A stretch of DNA of 64,000 nucleotides from Roseateles depolymerans (GTDB taxonomy: Bacteria; Pseudomonadota; Gammaproteobacteria; Burkholderiales; Burkholderiaceae_C): the NCBI RefSeq assembly GCF_003387155.1, contig NZ_QUMT01000001.1, positions 558,001 to 622,000 of the forward strand, given 5' to 3'. Positions 62,293-64,000 of the stretch are shown here, piece by piece. A program made the position numbers and the translations under genes. Under the pieces are notes generated by a model. That model made no database searches and had not been told where the DNA came from. It saw only the letters and a program-made list of their open reading frames with translations. Positions within the stretch are counted from its first letter, which is position 1; each line of letters begins with the position of its first letter.

Positions 62293-63192
62293 TCAGGGCT
62301 GGGGCGCGGAGGCAGCCTCGTCGTCGGGGACAAACTGCCCATCCCGCAGCACCAGACGCTGTCGCACGATGCGCGGTTCCGGCCGAGGGCAGGGGCCTTC
62401 GTTGAAGCGCAGCACCACTTCCACCCGGGGGCCGGTGCCGGGGCTCAGCACGCTCAGTCCGGTCGCCTGGGGCGCCGCGCCGGAGCCGCAGGCCAGGGGG
62501 CCGGCCTTGTCCTTGAAGCCTTCATTCAAGGCCACGCGCAGCTCGCGAGGTCCCGCGTCACGGGTCGGGGACACGCCCGGATCCACCACCAGTCGCTCGC
62601 TGCGGGTTTCCAGTCCGGCGGACACATCCAGGCGGCGGCTGCGCAGCGCCCACTGATCGTCGGTGAGCTGCACCATCTGCAGGTCCTCGGCGCCAGCGCC
62701 GGGTGCGCCCTCCATCAGCAGTCGGCCGCGGGCCCGCAGTTGCCAGCGCCCCCGCTCATCGGCGGCGAAGAGCGCGGCGCCCAGCGCCGGCACGCAGGCC
62801 TGGCACTGGAACTGTTCACGCGGGCCGGGGGTGAGCTGGTAGACCACCATCAGCTGGTCGGTGCTCTGTTCCTTGTAGCGTTGACGCCAGACTTCGGTCA
62901 CGGTGGCGCGCACGGTCACGCGGGAGCCTCCGCCGAAGAAGTCATTCACACGTCGGTCCTGCCAGACGGGGCCGCCGTAGACCATCTTGCGTGCGGTGGC
63001 CATGTCGGGGGGCGGATCCACGGGCACCGGGATCTGGGCGCGGGCCGACAGCGGCGTCCACAGCAGCACCCATAGCAGTGCCCACAGTAGCGCGAGCAGC
63101 GTCAGCTGGGCCTGCGTGGTGGGGGGCCATGGCCTGTGCTGCGAGTCCTGGGTTCTCGCCGGAATGGGCGAGTGGTGCAGCGGGGCGGGCAT
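62293..63192 (-). CDS. Secreted hypothetical protein, about 299 aa
   Basis: From the ATG at 63192 (MPAPLHHSPIPARTQ), a hydrophobic stretch (LTLLALLWALLWVLLWTPLS) acts as a signal or anchor. The body reads IPVPVDPPPDMATARKMVY then FFGGGSRVTVRATVTEVWR, with a Cys pair (FQCQACVPAL) and a C-terminal tail. No family is recognised. A GTG at 63219 would extend the N-terminus by nine residues. It runs towards the Lrp gene and is convergent with it. Confidence 0.7.
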   Translation of the reverse strand: MPAPLHHSPIPARTQDSQHRPWPPTTQAQLTLLALLWALLWVLLWTPLSARAQIPVPVDPPPDMATARKMVYGGPVWQDRRVNDFFGGGSRVTVRATVTEVWRQRYKEQSTDQLMVVYQLTPGPREQFQCQACVPALGAALFAADERGRWQLRARGRLLMEGAPGAGAEDLQMVQLTDDQWALRSRRLDVSAGLETRSERLVVDPGVSPTRDAGPRELRVALNEGFKDKAGPLACGSGAAPQATGLSVLSPGTGPRVEVVLRFNEGPCPRPEPRIVRQRLVLRDGQFVPDDEAASAPQP

Positions 63193-63230
63193 GGATCGGG
63201 CGTTGGGCGGTGGGCTCACGGGAGGGCAGT

Positions 63231-63302
63231 ATCGGGTATGACAATGGGCAGGGCATCGGGTAGGACATCGGGCATGACATCGGGTATGACATTGGGCATG
63301 AC
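63231..63302 (+). repeat. Six-copy 12-bp tandem repeat upstream of pncB
   Basis: Six head-to-tail units with the consensus ATCGGGYATGAC (63231-63242, 63243-63254, 63255-63266, 63267-63278, 63279-63290, 63291-63302). The second unit is the most degenerate. It lies between the secreted hypothetical gene and the pncB leader; copy number may vary between strains. Confidence 0.85.
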
Positions 63303-63362
63303 CTGTGATGCCTGCGGGGGGACGGCATCGCGGGTACAGTGGCAGCCACCTTCAAGACCCGT

Positions 63363-63404
63363 GGGGCCGTCATGCGGCCCTGGAGACGACCGCATGACGG
63401 CCCC
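63363..63404 (+). promoter_or_regulatory. Perfect hairpin over the pncB start codon
   Basis: GGGGCCGTCATGCGG (63363-63377) is the exact reverse complement of CCGCATGACGGCCCC (63390-63404). The 12-base loop contains GGAG (63382-63385), which can be the ribosome site, and the pncB ATG (63394) lies in the 3' arm. Folding would cover the start codon. Confidence 0.7.
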
Positions 63405-64000
63405 AGTGATCCGCAGCCTGCTCGAGACCGACCTCTACAAGTTCACCATGTGGCAGGCCATGCTGCATCGGCATTCGGAGGCACAGGCCGAATACCGGTT
63501 TGCATGCCGCAACACGCCGCAGTACCCGCTGGCGGATCTGGTGGGGGATTTGTCCCGGGAGCTGGACCATCTGTGCTCGCTGAGCTTTGCGGCGGACGAA
63601 CTGGCGTATCTGCGCACGCTGCGTTTCATGAAGTCGGACTTCATCGACTTCCTGCGCATCTTCCGCTTCCAGCGCGACTTCGTTTCCATTCAGCCGGACG
63701 GTGACCGGTTGGAGATCGTGGTGCGGGGCCCGCAGGTCCATGTGATGGGCTTCGAGATTTTCCTGCTGGCGATGGTCAACGAGCTGTACTTCCGCCGTTT
63801 CGACCCGGTGCCGGCGCTGGCCGAGGGCCGCCGCCGCCTGCACGACAAGATTGAACTGCTGCGCGCCTTCGAGCGTGACGAGCCTCCGCGCCGCCACCCG
63901 TTCCAATTCTTCGACTTTGGCCTGCGCCGCCGCTTCTCGGGCGACTGGCACCGCGAAGTGCTCACGACGCTCAAGACTGAGCTGCCCACGCTGTTCCGCG
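63394..64000 (+). CDS. pncB: Nicotinate phosphoribosyltransferase, N-terminal part (runs off the right edge)
   Basis: The visible 202 residues start MTAPVIRSLLETDLYKFTMW, the NAPRTase opening, and include EYRFACRNTPQYPL, then RFKSDFIDFL-like MKSDFIDFLRIFRFQRDF. PncB makes nicotinate mononucleotide from nicotinate, the first step of NAD salvage. The ATG at 63394 has GGAG eight bases upstream and lies inside the 15-bp inverted repeat. The rest of the gene, with the phosphoribosyl-pyrophosphate-binding site, lies beyond the window. Confidence 0.95.
   Translation, partial: MTAPVIRSLLETDLYKFTMWQAMLHRHSEAQAEYRFACRNTPQYPLADLVGDLSRELDHLCSLSFAADELAYLRTLRFMKSDFIDFLRIFRFQRDFVSIQPDGDRLEIVVRGPQVHVMGFEIFLLAMVNELYFRRFDPVPALAEGRRRLHDKIELLRAFERDEPPRRHPFQFFDFGLRRRFSGDWHREVLTTLKTELPTLFR

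Noticed and set aside
1-64000. CRISPR arrays, rRNA operons and prophage structural genes
   Set aside because: No regularly spaced direct repeats with unique spacers, no rRNA and no phage structural genes were seen on reading either strand.

Overview
This is a high-GC bacterial chromosome segment. Gene content and protein style point to a betaproteobacterium of the order Burkholderiales, possibly a Roseateles/Mitsuaria-like genus; this is inferred from family resemblance, not from a marker gene. Two well-organised metabolic blocks flank a central accessory region (about 20.9-41 kb) rich in short secreted or unrecognised genes, gene remnants and tRNA-derived repeats.

Left block (1-8.75 kb): purine scavenging. 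A truncated xanthine dehydrogenase small subunit (xdhA, minus strand) is divergent from a LysR regulator, which is followed by guanine deaminase and a four-gene ABC importer of the BMP/nucleoside type (ATPase, two permeases, lipoprotein). A membrane-anchored cold-shock-domain gene follows, with stem-loops before and after it and a strong terminator. Then come a TonB receptor, an acyltransferase, a HAD phosphatase, hypotheticals, a chemoreceptor and an oleate hydratase (8.8-20.3 kb).

Central accessory region (20.3-41.1 kb). It holds secreted hypothetical proteins in overlapping pairs, a Gly/Cys-tailed protein, a one-ORF fusion of a MazG-like pyrophosphohydrolase to a PIN/NYN-type nuclease, a leucine-rich-repeat protein kinase, and a four-gene sensory operon (periplasmic binding protein, histidine kinase, response regulator, hybrid kinase). 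From 35.2 to 41.1 kb two intact tandem tRNA-Asn genes are preceded by two displaced tRNA-Asn 3' halves, each still carrying a tRNA-type terminator; this looks like remnants of successive integrations at tRNA-Asn. Between them lie an internally deleted Tae4-like amidase followed by an intact putative immunity gene, a LysM/transglycosylase effector overlapping an LprI-type lysozyme-inhibitor gene, an intact NYN/OST-HTH protein and its decayed paralogue, and an IS3-type transposase tail.

Right block (41.1-64 kb): a TonB receptor preceded by a TPP riboswitch (so probably for thiamine or a related compound), a tricorn-type protease, a TAXI binding protein, then an assimilatory sulfate operon running leftwards (cysI, DUF934, cysH, cysD, cysN, cobA) followed in the same direction by fdxA and a ferredoxin-NADP reductase. 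Beyond cysI are ybiB/trpD2-like, a GGDEF-EAL protein, an ornithine-cyclodeaminase-family gene with a divergent Lrp regulator, a secreted hypothetical, and the start of pncB, whose start codon lies in a perfect 15-bp inverted repeat.

No CRISPR array, rRNA operon, complete insertion sequence or integrase was seen. All family assignments come from reading motifs; no database search was run.
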